A stretch of 64,000 bases of DNA from CAIYTF01 sp963664845 (GTDB taxonomy: Bacteria; Bacteroidota; Ignavibacteria; Ignavibacteriales; Ignavibacteriaceae). The stretch spans positions 620,001-684,000 of the forward strand of contig OY761615.1 in the NCBI GenBank assembly GCA_963664845.1, in the 5' to 3' direction. Shown one piece after another: positions 8,004 to 17,274 of this stretch (position 1 is the first letter of the stretch; each line of letters starts with the position of its first letter). The notes below the pieces were generated by a model, which made no database searches, was not told where the DNA came from, and saw only the letters and a program-made list of their open reading frames with translations. A program made the position numbers and the translations under genes.

Positions 8004-9710
8004 CTACAACCCTTTTTTAATCTTCGCCCATGAATCTCTGAGGGACACTGTGCGATTAAAGATCAAATTATCCGCAGTGGCATTTTTGTCCACGCAGAAA
8101 TACCCCAGGCGCTCAAACTGCATCTTGTCTCCCGGTTTGGATTCACTCAATGCCGGCTCAATTTTGGCATTTGACAAAATCTCGAGCGAGTTTGCATTGA
8201 TCGTATCATGCCAGTCGCCTTCCTTAACGCTTCCGGGATCTTCAACGCTGAACAAGCGGTCATAAAGACGCACTTCGGCAGTCTTGCCAAATTTGGCAGA
8301 GACCCAGTGAATCGTCCCCTTCACCTTTTTGGTGCTGGTTCCCGTTCCGCTTCTGGTTTCCGGATCAAAGGTGCAACGCAGTTCGGTAACCTCACCACTT
8401 GCAGGATCTTTCAAAACGCTTTCGCATTTAATAATATAGGCATAGCGCAAACGTACTTCCTTGCCAGGTGCCAAACGGTGGAATTGTTTCGGCGGATCTT
8501 CCATGAAGTCATCACGCTCAATAAATAGCTCTTTGGTGAAATGAAGCTTTCTTGTTCCCATGGAAGCATCTTCCGGATTGTTGATTGCTTCAAGTGCTTC
8601 CACGCTGTCTGCCGGCCAGTTCTCAATAACCACTTTTAGCGGTTTAATAACTGCCATCATACGCGGTGCGGTTTTATTAAGATCTTCGCGGATGCAATTC
8701 TCAAGTTGTGCAACGTCTATCATGTTATCGCGCTTTGCCATCCCGATCCTGTCTGCAAATGCTCTGATCGATGCCGGCGTATAACCGCGTCGGCGCAATC
8801 CGGAAATGGTAGGCATCCGGGGGTCATCCCACGATTCAACGTATTTTTCTTCCACCAGTTGCAAAAGTTTACGCTTGCTCATCATGGTATAGGTCAGGTT
8901 CAGCCGTGCAAATTCAATCTGCTGAGGGTGATAGATACCGAGCTTTTCCACGAACCAGTCGTAGAGTGGGCGGTGATTTTCAAATTCAAGCGTACAAATC
9001 GAATGTGTTACTTTTTCCATTGAATCACTCTGGCCGTGTGCCCAGTCATACATGGGATAGATGCACCACTTGTCACCCGTACGGTGATGTTCCGCGTGCA
9101 GAATGCGATACATTACCGGATCGCGCATATTAAGATTCGGCGACGCCATGTCAATCTTTGCACGCAGCGTCTTTGAACCATCGGGGAATTCCCCTGCTTT
9201 CATCCTGCGGAACAAATCAATGTTTTCGTCAACGGTCCTGTTACGGTAGGGACTCTCTTTGCCAGGTTCGGAAAAGGTGCCTCGGTGCTGGCGAATTTCA
9301 TCGCCGGTCAAGTCATCCACATATGCGTCACCCTGCATAATCAGTTTTTCTGCCCAGGCATAAAGCTGGTCAAAATAGTCCGATGCATAATACAACCGGT
9401 CCTGCCAGTCAAATCCAAGCCACTTTACGTCTTCCATTATCGAATCGACGTACTCAACTTCCTCTTTGGTCGGGTTGGTGTCATCGAACCTCAGATTGCA
9501 CATGCCGTTATATTTTTCGGCCAGTCCAAAGTTGAGGCAAATGGATTTTGCATGGCCAATATGCAGATAACCGTTAGGTTCCGGCGGAAAGCGGGTATTT
9601 ACCCTGCCCTCATATTTATTGGTCCGGAGATCTTCCTCAATAATTTCATTGATAAAGTTAGACGGTTTGTCTGCTGGTGCATTTGGATCGTTCGTAGTAA
9701 TATCTGCCAT
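8004..9710 (-). CDS. glnS: Glutaminyl-tRNA synthetase
   Basis: This class I aminoacyl-tRNA synthetase of 568 residues charges tRNA-Gln directly. The HIGH motif is in PPEPNGYLHIGHAKS (HIGH at 50-53) and the KMSKS-like motif is MMSKRKLL. The catalytic core matches GlnRS rather than GluRS (FPPEPNG instead of FAPSPTG). The C-terminal part matches the anticodon-binding beta-barrel domains. The gene follows gltX on the same strand after 69 bp, so both tRNA synthetase genes and the upstream pseudokinase gene may be one transcript. Direct charging makes a Gln-forming amidotransferase route less needed in this organism. Confidence 0.95.
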   Translation of the reverse strand: MADITTNDPNAPADKPSNFINEIIEEDLRTNKYEGRVNTRFPPEPNGYLHIGHAKSICLNFGLAEKYNGMCNLRFDDTNPTKEEVEYVDSIMEDVKWLGFDWQDRLYYASDYFDQLYAWAEKLIMQGDAYVDDLTGDEIRQHRGTFSEPGKESPYRNRTVDENIDLFRRMKAGEFPDGSKTLRAKIDMASPNLNMRDPVMYRILHAEHHRTGDKWCIYPMYDWAHGQSDSMEKVTHSICTLEFENHRPLYDWFVEKLGIYHPQQIEFARLNLTYTMMSKRKLLQLVEEKYVESWDDPRMPTISGLRRRGYTPASIRAFADRIGMAKRDNMIDVAQLENCIREDLNKTAPRMMAVIKPLKVVIENWPADSVEALEAINNPEDASMGTRKLHFTKELFIERDDFMEDPPKQFHRLAPGKEVRLRYAYIIKCESVLKDPASGEVTELRCTFDPETRSGTGTSTKKVKGTIHWVSAKFGKTAEVRLYDRLFSVEDPGSVKEGDWHDTINANSLEILSNAKIEPALSESKPGDKMQFERLGYFCVDKNATADNLIFNRTVSLRDSWAKIKKGL

Positions 9711-9779
9711 GGTATAGTGCCTTATATTTCAGGATAAAATCCTGTGTCGTTTTAATTTATCGTAATGGGAAATATCTGA

Positions 9780-11234
9780 TTATTTCAGTATAGTGATGCA
9801 ATTTCGCATCCGTTTCACAGACTCTTCTTTGCCAATAAGTTGTAAAATATCATATACTCCGGGACCTCCGCCAACACCGGAAACGGCCAGGCGCAACGGG
9901 TGGATTATTTGTGCCACTTTAATTCCAAGCCGGTCCGCGCAATCGTGGAGCGCCTTTTCATATTGCTCTTTTTCATTGGCGCCAATCTTCTCAACTTCAT
10001 CCGCATACTTGCTCAAAAAGTCAGCCGATTCAGCAGTCCATCTCTTCTTCACCGTTGCTTCGTCATAAGTTTTCGGTGCTTCAAAGAAATACTTCGCGTT
10101 TTCCGGCACTTCATGAATAAAGCTCACCCGCTCACGCATTGCATCAATAACCGCAGCAAGATACTCGTCGGAATAGTGTGAAGCATCTATACCTTGTTTG
10201 GCAAGCTCATCCCGAAGCATTGCAGCCAGCTCAATGGAGCTTTTCTTGCGAAGGTGTTCGGCGTTCAGCCAGTTCAATTTCTGCAGATCAAAAACGGCAC
10301 CGGATTTATTAACCCGCTCAAGCGCAAATGCATCAACCAATTCATTCAGGTAATAGAACTCTTTGTCATCACCGGCCGTCCACCCAAGCAGCGCCACAAA
10401 ATTAACGAGCGCTTCCTTCAGGTAACCTTTGCCGCGGTAATCTTCAACAGCAACATCACCTTGGCGTTTGCTCAGCTTTGAGCGGTCAGGGTTCAACAGA
10501 AGCGGCAGGTGCGCGAATTGGGGAATTTCCCAGCCAAAAAAGTTATAAAGTAAAATATGTTTCGGTGTTGATGGGAGCCATTCCTCGCCTCGGATCACGT
10601 TGGTTATCCGCATCAGATGATCGTCAACCACGTTGGCAAGGTGATACGTCGGATAACCGTCACCCTTGAGCAGCACCTGATCGTCTATGGTGTCAGAACC
10701 AAATTCCACATCGCCGCGTATACTGTCGTTGAAACTGACTTTCTCGCCTTTGGGCACGTTCAGCCGGATTACGTAGGGTGCTCCGTCGGCAAGTTTTCCG
10801 GCGGTTTCCTCTTTCGAGAGTGAGGTACAATGTTTATCATATCCCGGCTGCAGGCCCTTTGCATCCTGCTCTTTGCGCAGTTCGGCAAGCCGCTCCGAGG
10901 TGCAGAAACAATAATATGCCTTGCCGGAATCAACCAGTTCAAGTGCATATTTTTTATAAATGTCCAGGCGTTCCGATTGCAGGTAAGGACCACAGTCCCC
11001 TTCTTTTCCCGGACCCTCGTCATAATCAATGCCGCACCATTTCAGCGCGGCAATCAGGTTTTCAACCGCTCCGGGAACGAAGCGCTTTCTGTCGGTGTCT
11101 TCAATGCGCAGGAGGAACGTCCCTCCCGTTTTTTTTGCGTATAAATAATTATATAAAGCAGTGCGTAATCCCCCGACGTGTAAATATCCCGTAGGGCTGG
11201 GTGCAAAACGCACCCTTGGTGTTTCATTAATCAT
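9780..11234 (-). CDS. gltX: Glutamyl-tRNA synthetase
   Basis: This is a 484-residue class I synthetase that charges tRNA-Glu. The signature FAPSPTGYLHVGGLRT lies near the N-terminus (HVGG at 19-22), and the KMSKS loop is KLSKRQGD. The C-terminal alpha-helical anticodon-binding domain is present, so it is full length. It lies 11 bp downstream of the pseudokinase gene (11246-13600) and 69 bp upstream of glnS, all on the minus strand. With GlnRS beside it, the enzyme is expected to be specific for tRNA-Glu; this is inference. Confidence 0.95.
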   Translation of the reverse strand: MINETPRVRFAPSPTGYLHVGGLRTALYNYLYAKKTGGTFLLRIEDTDRKRFVPGAVENLIAALKWCGIDYDEGPGKEGDCGPYLQSERLDIYKKYALELVDSGKAYYCFCTSERLAELRKEQDAKGLQPGYDKHCTSLSKEETAGKLADGAPYVIRLNVPKGEKVSFNDSIRGDVEFGSDTIDDQVLLKGDGYPTYHLANVVDDHLMRITNVIRGEEWLPSTPKHILLYNFFGWEIPQFAHLPLLLNPDRSKLSKRQGDVAVEDYRGKGYLKEALVNFVALLGWTAGDDKEFYYLNELVDAFALERVNKSGAVFDLQKLNWLNAEHLRKKSSIELAAMLRDELAKQGIDASHYSDEYLAAVIDAMRERVSFIHEVPENAKYFFEAPKTYDEATVKKRWTAESADFLSKYADEVEKIGANEKEQYEKALHDCADRLGIKVAQIIHPLRLAVSGVGGGPGVYDILQLIGKEESVKRMRNCITILK

Positions 11235-11245
11235 AGAGCTAAAAA

Positions 11246-13600
11246 CTATCTTTGCGTTTTAAGTGATGTATATCGTTTTACTTTTTCAATAAATTCCTGG
11301 CTGTCAATCGGTTTTGGAATATAATCAGAAGCGCCGGCTTCAAGACATTTTTCCTTGTCGCCTTTCATGGCAAATGCAGTGAGCGCAATTATCGGCGTAT
11401 CCTTATACTCGGGTATCTGCCGTATCCGCTCCGTTGCTTCAAATCCGTTCATGACCGGCATCTGCATGTCCATCAGAATGATATCGAAACTCTGCTGCTT
11501 CACCTGTTCAAGAGCTTCTGCTCCATTTTCCACAACCACAACCGAACTAAAGCCGTTCTTTTTCAATAACCGGGTGACAATGATCTGAGAATGTTTGTAA
11601 TCTTCTACCAGCAGAACCTTAGGCGAATCAGACTGCACCTTCACTTCATCCGGCTGACTCGGCTGCTCATAGCGGTTTATCATCGAGTTAATCGTGTCCG
11701 CAAGGTCTTCCAATTTAGTGCTGCGTTTGCTCAACAGTTCTGTGAATAGACCGTCAATATTCTTCAGATCCTCTTCATAGTTTTCCTTACCCGTGTAAAT
11801 AATAATCGGGAGATTGGCAAACTTGGGTGATGACTTGATCAGCTTGATCAACTGGAAACCGGTCACTTCCGGCATGTCCAAATCGATGATGGCCAGATCA
11901 AGCTGCATGTTTTGTATCAGTCCCATAACTTTTTCGGAATGGGACTCGGCAACTGCCGTTAAACCAACCGACTCAATGGCACTCTTCACCAAATTCAGCG
12001 TGGGAACATCATCATCAACACAGAGCACTGCCGAATCTTTTTTCAGCTTGTAACTTGTGAGCACCTCAACCAGATCCTTGTAACGGATAGGCTTGACAAA
12101 ATATTCCACGGCACCCATCATGAATGCTTTTTGCTGCTCTGCTTCAACGGAGCAAACAATCACCGGAATGTATTTGGAATGTTCATCCTCGCGTATCTTC
12201 TTAAGCAATTCCAGACCGTTAATGTCGGGCAGAACAATATCCATGATCACCGCAAGATATTTGTCGGTTTGCAGCATTTGCAGTGCCTTAACACCGGAAC
12301 TTATTATCGTGGGTTCATATCCCCATTTATTCAAATAATTGCTGAGCAATTTTGAGGTGGCATAATCATCCTCAATAACCAGAACCTTGTTCTTGCCGGC
12401 TTCTTTGGGCAGAGAACCAATCTTCGATTCCAATGCACTTAAGGCATCCAATGGCACGCTGAAATTAATGGCTAATCCGCGTGAAGCGCTGTATACTATA
12501 TCAAAAGTGCCTCCAAGCATTTCTATATAGCGTCGTGAAAGCGGAAGAGAAAGTATGGACATCGGAGAGTTTTTGAATCCCTTAATGTCAAGGATCGCCT
12601 CACCCGAAAAATATTTGGGCAGATTTGGCAGTTGCGCCATAGGCCCGTTGTTGGTGATACGAAACTGTAATTTGTTTGAGCCGGGAGAAGAAACGCTCAC
12701 ACTGATTTTACCCGATTCCGTTATGTTTGTAAGGAAAGCCACGAACTGCTGCAGAATAAATTTGAGTTTCAAACCATCAGCCTTAATCGACGCTGGTATA
12801 CCCTTGTCAATAAACTTTTCCAATTGCAAATTACCATGCATTGTTTTCACTGCTGCCTGGGTAAATACATCATCAACCAAATTGGTCACGTTTAGTGCTA
12901 CTGAATTAATTGGCAGTATTCCAGACTCTGCTTTGGCAAAATCAACCAGGTCATTAATCAACGCCAGCAGCTTCTGCGAATTCTCTCGCAGCGTGGCAGT
13001 ATATTCCGTTTGAGCCGATGTTAGTTTTTCATCGCTGAGCAGTGAGGCAAATCCCATTATACTGTTTGTCGGAGTCCGCAGATCGTTGGCTGCCTCAGCA
13101 ATAAACTTGCTAAACGAAAAGCCTGTTCCCGTCTGTGAACCGCCCCAAAACTCAAGAATGGAAAGCAGAAAACTTCCCGCAATCTGGAAAAACTGTTTTT
13201 CCGCGGGTGTAATGGGCGTTCTTTGTGAAACCTTTAAAAGATATCTCTCAAGTGCAGGTGTCTTAAGCCAAACACAGCATTCATAGGCCGTTTGTTCTGC
13301 AACACGGATTTCACAGTCATGATCTGAATAGAATTCAAAATTGGCAGGTTCGGTTTTTAAAAACTTGCATGCGGTGCAGTCGTAAACCGAATTTGGCAAC
13401 AACCCTTTCGATGCTGATGCCGATTTCCCTACCATATTTAGTTTGTTGTTCTCATTAACTTTAAAAAGTACAGCCGACTGGAACTGGAATTCTTCGCAAA
13501 TGAATTCGCAGAACTGTTCCACGAACAAGGGTGCATTCTTTACCGCCAATTCCTTAAGGGAATTAAACTGTGAAATGAACTTGAGATTCGACGTTTGCAT
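11246..13600 (-). CDS. Degenerate hybrid histidine kinase with three receiver domains
   Basis: 784 residues. Residues ~1-150 resemble a GAF-like sensor domain with several Cys (CTACKF, YECCVW). A HisKA-like helix follows, reading AANDLRTPTNSIMGFASLL; the usual phospho-accepting His (SHELRTP) is Asn172. The ATPase domain (about 270-395) keeps the fold pattern but lacks the N-box Asn residues, the DxGxG motif (ITNNGPM instead) and the GxGLGL loop. Three receiver domains follow, starting at NKVLVIEDD, SAVLCVDDD and PKVLLVEDY. Each keeps an acidic pocket and the phospho-acceptor Asp (IMDIVLP, IIDLDMP, LMDMQMP). It probably acts as a signalling scaffold or phosphate sink rather than as a kinase. 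It is encoded directly upstream of gltX. Confidence 0.82.
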   Translation of the reverse strand: MQTSNLKFISQFNSLKELAVKNAPLFVEQFCEFICEEFQFQSAVLFKVNENNKLNMVGKSASASKGLLPNSVYDCTACKFLKTEPANFEFYSDHDCEIRVAEQTAYECCVWLKTPALERYLLKVSQRTPITPAEKQFFQIAGSFLLSILEFWGGSQTGTGFSFSKFIAEAANDLRTPTNSIMGFASLLSDEKLTSAQTEYTATLRENSQKLLALINDLVDFAKAESGILPINSVALNVTNLVDDVFTQAAVKTMHGNLQLEKFIDKGIPASIKADGLKLKFILQQFVAFLTNITESGKISVSVSSPGSNKLQFRITNNGPMAQLPNLPKYFSGEAILDIKGFKNSPMSILSLPLSRRYIEMLGGTFDIVYSASRGLAINFSVPLDALSALESKIGSLPKEAGKNKVLVIEDDYATSKLLSNYLNKWGYEPTIISSGVKALQMLQTDKYLAVIMDIVLPDINGLELLKKIREDEHSKYIPVIVCSVEAEQQKAFMMGAVEYFVKPIRYKDLVEVLTSYKLKKDSAVLCVDDDVPTLNLVKSAIESVGLTAVAESHSEKVMGLIQNMQLDLAIIDLDMPEVTGFQLIKLIKSSPKFANLPIIIYTGKENYEEDLKNIDGLFTELLSKRSTKLEDLADTINSMINRYEQPSQPDEVKVQSDSPKVLLVEDYKHSQIIVTRLLKKNGFSSVVVVENGAEALEQVKQQSFDIILMDMQMPVMNGFEATERIRQIPEYKDTPIIALTAFAMKGDKEKCLEAGASDYIPKPIDSQEFIEKVKRYTSLKTQR

Positions 13601-13887
13601 GGGTATTTTGACTTATTATTTAATTATCTTGTAAAATTATGAAATTCGCCATGAAAAGGAAAGAAACCAGGCCTTGTTTTTTGGCCTTGTGAAAGGTTTC
13701 CCATATTCCGGCTACGAAGCTGCTTCCGCACACTTACGGGGTACAACCGACCCAAATTGCGTTCCGGCAATAACCATTTGATCGGCTCTTTGCAACATTA
13801 ACCCGTAATTCGTATCTTTTTTGGCTTTTCTGAATGAATTTTAACTGTAAATTACTTAATTTTAAGGAAAGAAAAGGAATTTTAACT

Positions 13888-14349
13888 ATGAAATTATATG
13901 AAGGCGCTCTCGCCGCCCAGGATAGTAAATTCGCGTTGATCGCGAGCAGGTTCAATGATTTTATCGTTTCGCAACTTATTGAGGGTGCTTTGGACTGTCT
14001 ACGCCGGCATGGTGCTGTTGAAGAAAACATTTCGCTATTTAAAGTTCCCGGTGCTTTCGAGATACCTGTGATGACCGAAAAAATCGCACAATCAAAAAAA
14101 TATGATGGCATTATTTGCCTTGGAGCCGTTATACGGGGCAACACTCCTCATTTTGATTATATCGCCGCCGAAGTGACCAAAGGTGTTGCGCAAACTTCTC
14201 TCAAATACACGCTCCCTGTATCCTATGGCATCTTAACAACCGATTCGCTGGAACAGGCAATTGAACGTGCAGGGACCAAAGCCGGAAACAAGGGCTGGGA
14301 TGCTGCAATGTCGGTGATAGAAATGGTAAACGTATTTAAAGCAGTATAA
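13888..14349 (+). CDS. ribH: 6,7-dimethyl-8-ribityllumazine synthase
   Basis: This 153-residue enzyme makes the last riboflavin precursor from 5-amino-6-ribitylaminouracil and 3,4-dihydroxybutanone phosphate. Family motifs are present in order: SRFNDFIVSQLIEGA, VPGAFEIPV, and GAVIRGNTPHFDYI with the catalytic His, then GILTTDSLEQAIERAGTKAG. I place the start at the ATG at 13888 (MKLYEGALAAQ), preceded by the purine-rich AAGGAAAGAAAAGGA; an in-frame ATG 18 codons upstream gives a non-family extension. It is a single gene, with no other riboflavin genes nearby and no FMN riboswitch recognised upstream. Confidence 0.93.
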   Translation: MKLYEGALAAQDSKFALIASRFNDFIVSQLIEGALDCLRRHGAVEENISLFKVPGAFEIPVMTEKIAQSKKYDGIICLGAVIRGNTPHFDYIAAEVTKGVAQTSLKYTLPVSYGILTTDSLEQAIERAGTKAGNKGWDAAMSVIEMVNVFKAV

Positions 14350-14375
14350 GTATCTGCAACTGTTTCAATAAAAAC

Positions 14376-14470
14376 AGGCTGTCTCAAAAGTTAAATTTTG
14401 AATTGCTATCCGCGGCCATCCGTTCCAATCCGGGTCATCCGCGTACCCTTTTATTCTTTTGATACAGCCT
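14376..14470. terminator. 95-bp inverted-repeat element, likely two-way terminator
   Basis: The arms AGGCTGTCTCAAAAG (14376-14390) and CTTTTGATACAGCCT (14456-14470) are inverted with one mismatch. They are flanked by A-runs on the left and T-runs on the right. The element lies between convergent ribH and the acetyltransferase gene. The long loop contains ATCCGCG twice. It can end transcription in both directions; it may also be a small mobile repeat. Confidence 0.6.
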
Positions 14471-14473
14471 CTT

Positions 14474-15130
14474 TTATTTTATCTGTTCCAGGCTCTCAAT
14501 ATCCGCTGATTCAATAATCGCTTTATGCTTCGTTATCTTCTCAATGTCCCAATCCCACCATGCTGTTTCCAACAATTTTCTTATAACTTTTTCATCAAAC
14601 CGCAAGCGGATAACCCTTGCAGGATTTCCGCCGACAATGCTGTAATCAGGAGCATCTTTGGTCACAACCGAACCCGCAGCAACAATTGCTCCATTACCAA
14701 TAGTAACCCCGGGCATGATCATGCTGTTGTAACCAACCCAAACGTCATTCTTCAATATAGTGTCGCCCTTGTACGGGAACTCATCTCTTGCCGGTACCTC
14801 CTCGGCCCAACCGCCTCCAAATATCTCAAACGGGTAAGTTGAGAATCCTTTCATACGGTGATTCGCTCCATTCATTATGAATTTCACACCCGAGGCAATG
14901 GCACAGAATTTCCCGATGATTAATTTGTCGCCTATAAAATCGAAATGATAGAGAACATTCTTCTCAAAGTTTTCGGGTGCCTCCAAATCATCATAATACG
15001 AATAATCACCCGCCACAATACGCGGATTCTTCACAAAGTTCTTGAGGAACACCATTTTTTTATGATGCTCCATCGGATATATCTGATTGCTGTCCGGTAT
15101 AATTGCTTTTTTCTGCATGTTCCCGTTCAT
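14474..15130 (-). CDS. Vat/CatB-type xenobiotic O-acetyltransferase
   Basis: This 218-residue left-handed beta-helix acyltransferase belongs to the family that includes streptogramin (Vat) and chloramphenicol (CatB) acetyltransferases. Characteristic pieces are LIIGKFCAIASGVKF, then NGANHRMKGFSTYPF with the active-site His, the hexapeptide coils DVWVGYNSMIMPGVTIGNGA, and VVGGNPARVIRLRF-like residues near the end (here IVGGNPARVIRLRF). The WWDWDIEKI segment is also typical. It uses acetyl-CoA; the natural substrate cannot be told from sequence, and a role in resistance is not proven. The start lies 3 bp after the stop of the upstream gene at 15134-15742, so the two are probably co-transcribed. 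A second ATG four codons in is also possible. Confidence 0.85.
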   Translation of the reverse strand: MNGNMQKKAIIPDSNQIYPMEHHKKMVFLKNFVKNPRIVAGDYSYYDDLEAPENFEKNVLYHFDFIGDKLIIGKFCAIASGVKFIMNGANHRMKGFSTYPFEIFGGGWAEEVPARDEFPYKGDTILKNDVWVGYNSMIMPGVTIGNGAIVAAGSVVTKDAPDYSIVGGNPARVIRLRFDEKVIRKLLETAWWDWDIEKITKHKAIIESADIESLEQIK

Positions 15131-15133
15131 CAG

Positions 15134-15742
15134 CTACCAATTCCTTGGTTTGAACGTTTTCCTGTTGGCCACCACCATGGCGTTGCCGCTCTTGCGGATG
15201 ATGAATATGCCTTTCCTGTTGGCAAACTTTATCGATTCCATATCGATTTCAAGCACACCGATGGCGCCATTAATGGTATACTTCTCATATTCCGGGAATG
15301 CCTCTCTTATCAGGCTCATATCCTCCATGAAAAGCTCAATGTCCTCTTCATCAACGGCAGCATAAATATTTATCACCAAAATACTGTTCTCACCGTAAGC
15401 AATAAGATCGAACTCAATCGTCTCCACGTCGGTTGAGAATTGCAGGTTTTCGGCAAGCCGGTCATATTTCAGATTGCGATTCTCGAACAAAATGTTGATC
15501 TCATCAACGATGGCCCCATCCTGGAAGAAATTCTGACTGATATTAACATTGAACAGCCGTGCAATCTCACCTTTGACTTCGCTGTCTTCGCGGAGATATT
15601 CGTTTTTTAAGTACTTCTGCACCACTCCCGTTTTACTCTCATCTTTTGCAACCAGATGAAACGGCTGATGCGGTTTATGCTTCTTTACACCTCTGAAGAA
15701 CAGAGAAAGAAGATCGGTATTGGTCGGTTTATTAATATCCAA
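15134..15742 (-). CDS. PD-(D/E)XK-nuclease-like protein lacking the catalytic Lys
   Basis: This 202-residue cytoplasmic protein resembles a family of hypothetical proteins with a nuclease-like fold. In these a core of the form xFDLIAYxxxxIxVxEVK is followed by a helix and a C-terminal segment ending KGxFxIRxxGxxxxxxNxxxFKPRxW. Here the end is well kept (GIFIIRKSGNAMVV, KTFKPRNW) and EFDLIAY keeps the Asp. The strand that should read E-V-K reads INIYAAV, so the active-site Glu and Lys are missing. It likely lacks nuclease activity. It is co-directional with the acetyltransferase gene, 3 bp away. The family link is from memory of its pattern, not from a search. Confidence 0.55.
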   Translation of the reverse strand: MDINKPTNTDLLSLFFRGVKKHKPHQPFHLVAKDESKTGVVQKYLKNEYLREDSEVKGEIARLFNVNISQNFFQDGAIVDEINILFENRNLKYDRLAENLQFSTDVETIEFDLIAYGENSILVINIYAAVDEEDIELFMEDMSLIREAFPEYEKYTINGAIGVLEIDMESIKFANRKGIFIIRKSGNAMVVANRKTFKPRNW

Positions 15743-15913
15743 GTTTAGCTCCTAAGAAAAATTGGCAGTGTGCTCCGTGGGCAACGTAATCCGTGAAAGC
15801 GTGCTCCCACTCAAAATTGATTCGATTTCCGGGTAATTTCCATGCTCCCGTATTTTCCGGAACATACGGAGCACGGTGCATTGGAGTTTTTGGGGCTGGT
15901 TTCAAGTTGGGAA

Positions 15914-16372
15914 TTACGGACGTACAATAACTTTGTTGGAAATTTCATTTGTGTCATCGGGCTTTATGGGGAAGTGTTGTGCCAGCAGGTTTCCCATACT
16001 TGTCACTGCTTTCATGATCCCGATACAGAATTTCCCGTTTTTAAAATCGCTGCTCAACAGATCACGCACGCTCTGCCATGTTCCGTCAGCCACTTTTTCG
16101 TGGATGCCGCTGTCCGCAAGTACGGTGAACTCCCTGCTGCGAAGCACCATATAAAGGAGAATACCCGTTTTGTCACGGGTATTTCCCATTTTTAATCGTT
16201 TGAATTCGTCTTCTGCAAGCTGACGTATCGTTTTATTTCGCTGGAAGAGACCGCGTTTCTCTTTGATGGAAACAACGATCTCGCCGGATGTCTGCTTCTC
16301 CGACTGTTTGATAGTCTCGGAGATGCGGAGCAATTCGTCATCGTCAAGGAAGTCGTAAACGAGATAGTCCAT
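15914..16372 (-). CDS. TPM-domain protein (TLP18.3/Psb32/MOLO-1 family)
   Basis: This 152-residue protein has a TPM domain (about 10-140): SGEIVVSIKEKRG, DKTGILLYMVLRSREFTVLADSGIHEKV, then a conserved W (GTWQSVRDLL). No signal peptide is seen, unlike many family members, so it may be cytoplasmic. The ATG shares one base with the stop of gpmA (TAATG), so the two are translationally coupled. The function of TPM domains is varied (envelope or membrane protein quality control, possible phosphatase); nothing more specific is visible. Confidence 0.75.
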   Translation of the reverse strand: MDYLVYDFLDDDELLRISETIKQSEKQTSGEIVVSIKEKRGLFQRNKTIRQLAEDEFKRLKMGNTRDKTGILLYMVLRSREFTVLADSGIHEKVADGTWQSVRDLLSSDFKNGKFCIGIMKAVTSMGNLLAQHFPIKPDDTNEISNKVIVRP

Positions 16373-17010
16373 TATTTCAAATAATATTTTTTAATGACTT
16401 TATCATTTTCCATTTCGTAGACGAGTGGATTGCCGGTAGGAATGTTCAGCTCAAGCACTTCTGCTTTTGAAAGATTATCGAGGAACATCACCAATGAGCG
16501 AAGACTGTTGCCGTGAGCAACCACGAGAACGTTCTTTCCTTCTTTAACAAAAGGCTCAATCTTTTCCTGATAGTAAGGAATTGTCCGGGCAGCGGTTTCT
16601 TTCAGACTTTCGGTGAATCCGGTTGGGTTCAATTCCGTAACGTCTGCCGGCGGAGGCACGTCGTAACTGCGTCTCCAGATATGTACCTGTTCGTCGCCGT
16701 ATTTTTCGGCAGTTTCTTTTTTGTTCAAACCCTGGAGCGCACCATAATGACGTTCATTCAAGGCCTGGTCTCTTTGCACCGGAAGGTCATAACCGGCAAC
16801 GCCGCAGGCCAATTCTGCAGTGCGCATTGCACGTTTCAGAACGGAGGTGAACAGAAGATCGAAATGCAGATTGTGGTTCTTGAGCACGGTGCCGGCTTCT
16901 TTGGCTTCCTGCTCCCCTTTGGGGGAAAGATCAACGTCAACCCAACCCGTGAAACGGTTTTCCAAATTCCACTGTGACTCACCATGGCGCAATAAAACTA
17001 AATAATTCAT
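16372..17010 (-). CDS. gpmA: 2,3-bisphosphoglycerate-dependent phosphoglycerate mutase
   Basis: This 212-residue glycolytic enzyme interconverts 3- and 2-phosphoglycerate. It shows the histidine phosphatase motif LLRHGESQWNLENRFTGW (phospho-His at residue 9), the substrate loop LNERHYGALQGLNK and the second His in VVAHGNSLRSL. It is slightly shorter than the ~230-250-residue E. coli type at the C-terminus. It is the first gene of a minus-strand pair with the TPM gene. The upstream region (17011 on) is intergenic. Confidence 0.93.
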   Translation of the reverse strand: MNYLVLLRHGESQWNLENRFTGWVDVDLSPKGEQEAKEAGTVLKNHNLHFDLLFTSVLKRAMRTAELACGVAGYDLPVQRDQALNERHYGALQGLNKKETAEKYGDEQVHIWRRSYDVPPPADVTELNPTGFTESLKETAARTIPYYQEKIEPFVKEGKNVLVVAHGNSLRSLVMFLDNLSKAEVLELNIPTGNPLVYEMENDKVIKKYYLK

Positions 17011-17274
17011 AGATCATTTAACCTTTCAATATAGAATATGCAGAATGTAAGTGTGCAATTTACATAAATCTTTTTTGATTATTATGGTGGAATTTTCATT
17101 GGTTCATTTCTGCGATGACGCGGGATTCAATGAAATTTCAGTGACCGATTAACATCCGGTGATGGGTGATCCATCGATTTATTTACCCAGGTTGTGGAGT
17201 ATATCCTGATGCCGGATTACGCGAAGGAAAATCACTGTTGTGGAAATCGGACTTGGTTTGACAGCGGGTGCAAC

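Noticed and set aside
13601..13887. Possible FMN riboswitch before ribH
   Set aside because: No RFN-type conserved elements were found in the leader.
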